From DASSZN01 sp035702805 (GTDB taxonomy: Bacteria; Chloroflexota; Chloroflexia; Thermomicrobiales; Thermomicrobiaceae): 5,025 nucleotides of DNA. Positions 4,499 to 5,025 of the stretch are shown here, in pieces. Location of the stretch: the NCBI GenBank assembly GCA_035702805.1, contig DASSZN010000259.1, positions 1 through 5,025 on the forward strand, given 5' to 3'. The notes under the pieces are model-generated. The model was not told where the DNA came from. It worked only from the letters and a program-made list of their open reading frames with translations, and did no database searches. The position numbers and the translations under genes are program-made. Numbering within the stretch: position 1 is the stretch's first letter; the number at the start of each line of letters is the position of its first letter.

Positions 4499-4960
4499 AT
4501 GGATGACCGGCACGACGGCATACCGTGGCGGGGCGCCGCGGCCGGGCTGGTGGCCGGGGTCGCGTTCCTCGCGGCGATGGCGCTCGACATGCGAGCGACC
4601 GGCGAGCCGACGAACGACCTGCGGATGCTGGCCGGGCTGGCGCCGCGCGGCGACCGTCACTGGCGCTGGCTGGGCACGGCGATCCACTTCGCGAACTCGG
4701 CGGCCGTCGGCGTCGCCTTCCTCCAGGTTCGGGGCCGGCTGCCGGGACCCGGGTGGCTGCGGGGGCTGCTGTTCATCCAGGGCGAGAACCTCGCCCTCTG
4801 GCCGCTGGTGGCGGCGATCGACCGCGTCCATCCCGCGATTCGCGCCGGACGGCTGCCGCGCTTCAATCGCCCGCTCCCCTTCGCCCAGGAGGTGCTGCGC
4901 CACGCGGCGTTCGGGCTGGTACTGGGCGCCGTCGCCGACCGCCTTGCCGGGCGGGCTTGA
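4499..4960 (+). CDS. Small four-helix membrane protein of unknown function
   Basis: I do not recognise the family of this 153-residue protein. Four hydrophobic segments are visible at about 11-30, 57-76, 86-106 and 128-148, so it is predicted to be an integral membrane protein with both ends on the same side. Polar or charged residues lie inside or at the edges of the helices (Asp30, His63, Asn66, Glu97, His135) and are candidates for a functional site. The loop between helices 3 and 4 is basic (RVHPAIRAGRLPRFNR, 109-124). The ATG at 4499 is preceded by TGAGG (4486-4490), which overlaps the nadE stop codon, at 8 nt spacing; the 10-nt gap implies co-transcription and probably translational coupling with nadE. 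The stop codon lies in the loop of a hairpin. A role in transport or in small-molecule metabolism linked to nadE would be a guess. Confidence 0.75.
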   Translation: MDDRHDGIPWRGAAAGLVAGVAFLAAMALDMRATGEPTNDLRMLAGLAPRGDRHWRWLGTAIHFANSAAVGVAFLQVRGRLPGPGWLRGLLFIQGENLALWPLVAAIDRVHPAIRAGRLPRFNRPLPFAQEVLRHAAFGLVLGAVADRLAGRA

Positions 4961-4969
4961 AACCCGCCC
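4949..4969 (+). terminator. Weak terminator-like hairpin at the end of the nadE unit
   Basis: GGGCGGG (4949-4955) and CCCGCCC (4963-4969) form a perfect 7-bp GC stem with a 7-nt loop that contains the TGA stop codon of the membrane protein gene. The downstream bases (CGACACTGTGG) contain no T-run, so intrinsic termination would be weak. From here to 5025 I see no gene start or other site. Confidence 0.35.
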
Positions 4970-5025
4970 CGACACTGTGGACGACGCCCGGTCCCTGGCT
5001 CTCCCATCCGGACAGCGACGACGGG

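Noticed and set aside
2602..4590. Long minus-strand open frame of 662 codons opposite the transpeptidase and nadE genes
   Set aside because: It is an antisense shadow in high-GC DNA: Arg/Ala/Pro/His-rich, no recognisable motif, and it lies fully opposite two genes with clear catalytic motifs and ribosome-binding sites.
4657..5007. Minus-strand open frame of 116 codons at the right end
   Set aside because: Opposite the membrane protein gene, Arg/Pro/Ser-rich with no motif; a shadow frame.
1..5025. tRNA, rRNA or riboswitch
   Set aside because: No cloverleaf, rRNA-like stretch or known riboswitch core was recognised by eye on either strand; a covariance-model search would be needed to exclude small RNAs.

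Overview
The window is high-GC bacterial DNA with dense coding, Shine-Dalgarno starts on most genes and short intergenic gaps. The gene mix is a lipoprotein L,D-transpeptidase with a Pro/Thr-rich linker, a DsrE2-TusA-SQR set and an ammonia-type NAD synthetase. This would fit a Chloroflexota/Thermomicrobia-like (Sphaerobacter-type) organism or another high-GC, probably aerobic environmental bacterium. The lineage is inferred from gene content and protein style only; no phylogenetic marker is present.

Layout. Bases 1-236 (minus) hold the N-terminal 78 codons of an EamA/DMT-family transporter that runs off the left edge; it appears to be leaderless. Bases 237-438 are a gap with a strong GC hairpin, the likely terminator of the next operon. 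Bases 439-2326 (minus) form a three-gene sulfur operon, transcribed dsrE2-like, then tusA-like, then a sulfide:quinone oxidoreductase (SQR)-like flavoprotein. Bases 2327-2730 are a divergent intergenic region with candidate promoters for both directions and a dense cluster of GTGAC/GTCAC half-sites. Bases 2731-3639 (plus) encode a lipoprotein with an SH3b-like segment and a YkuD L,D-transpeptidase domain. Bases 3640-3759 are a GC-rich gap with a promoter-like pair and a hairpin. Bases 3760-4488 (plus) are nadE, followed 10 nt later by a small four-helix membrane protein (4499-4960). The last 65 bases hold half of a hairpin and no recognisable gene.

How the genes fit together. The best-defined unit is the minus-strand operon: an SQR-family enzyme that would oxidise sulfide (or a related sulfur species) into the quinone pool, plus two single-cysteine-motif sulfur carriers (TusA with CPGP, DsrE2 with an ACS motif) able to bind and pass on the resulting sulfane sulfur as persulfide. 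No rhodanese, persulfide dioxygenase, sHdr or Dsr subunit is present inside the window. An unusual repeat-built hairpin lies between dsrE2 and tusA and abuts the tusA ribosome-binding site; its core motif recurs in the operon's upstream region. The plus-strand genes are housekeeping functions (cell-wall cross-linking, NAD synthesis) with no evident link to the sulfur operon beyond shared intergenic DNA.
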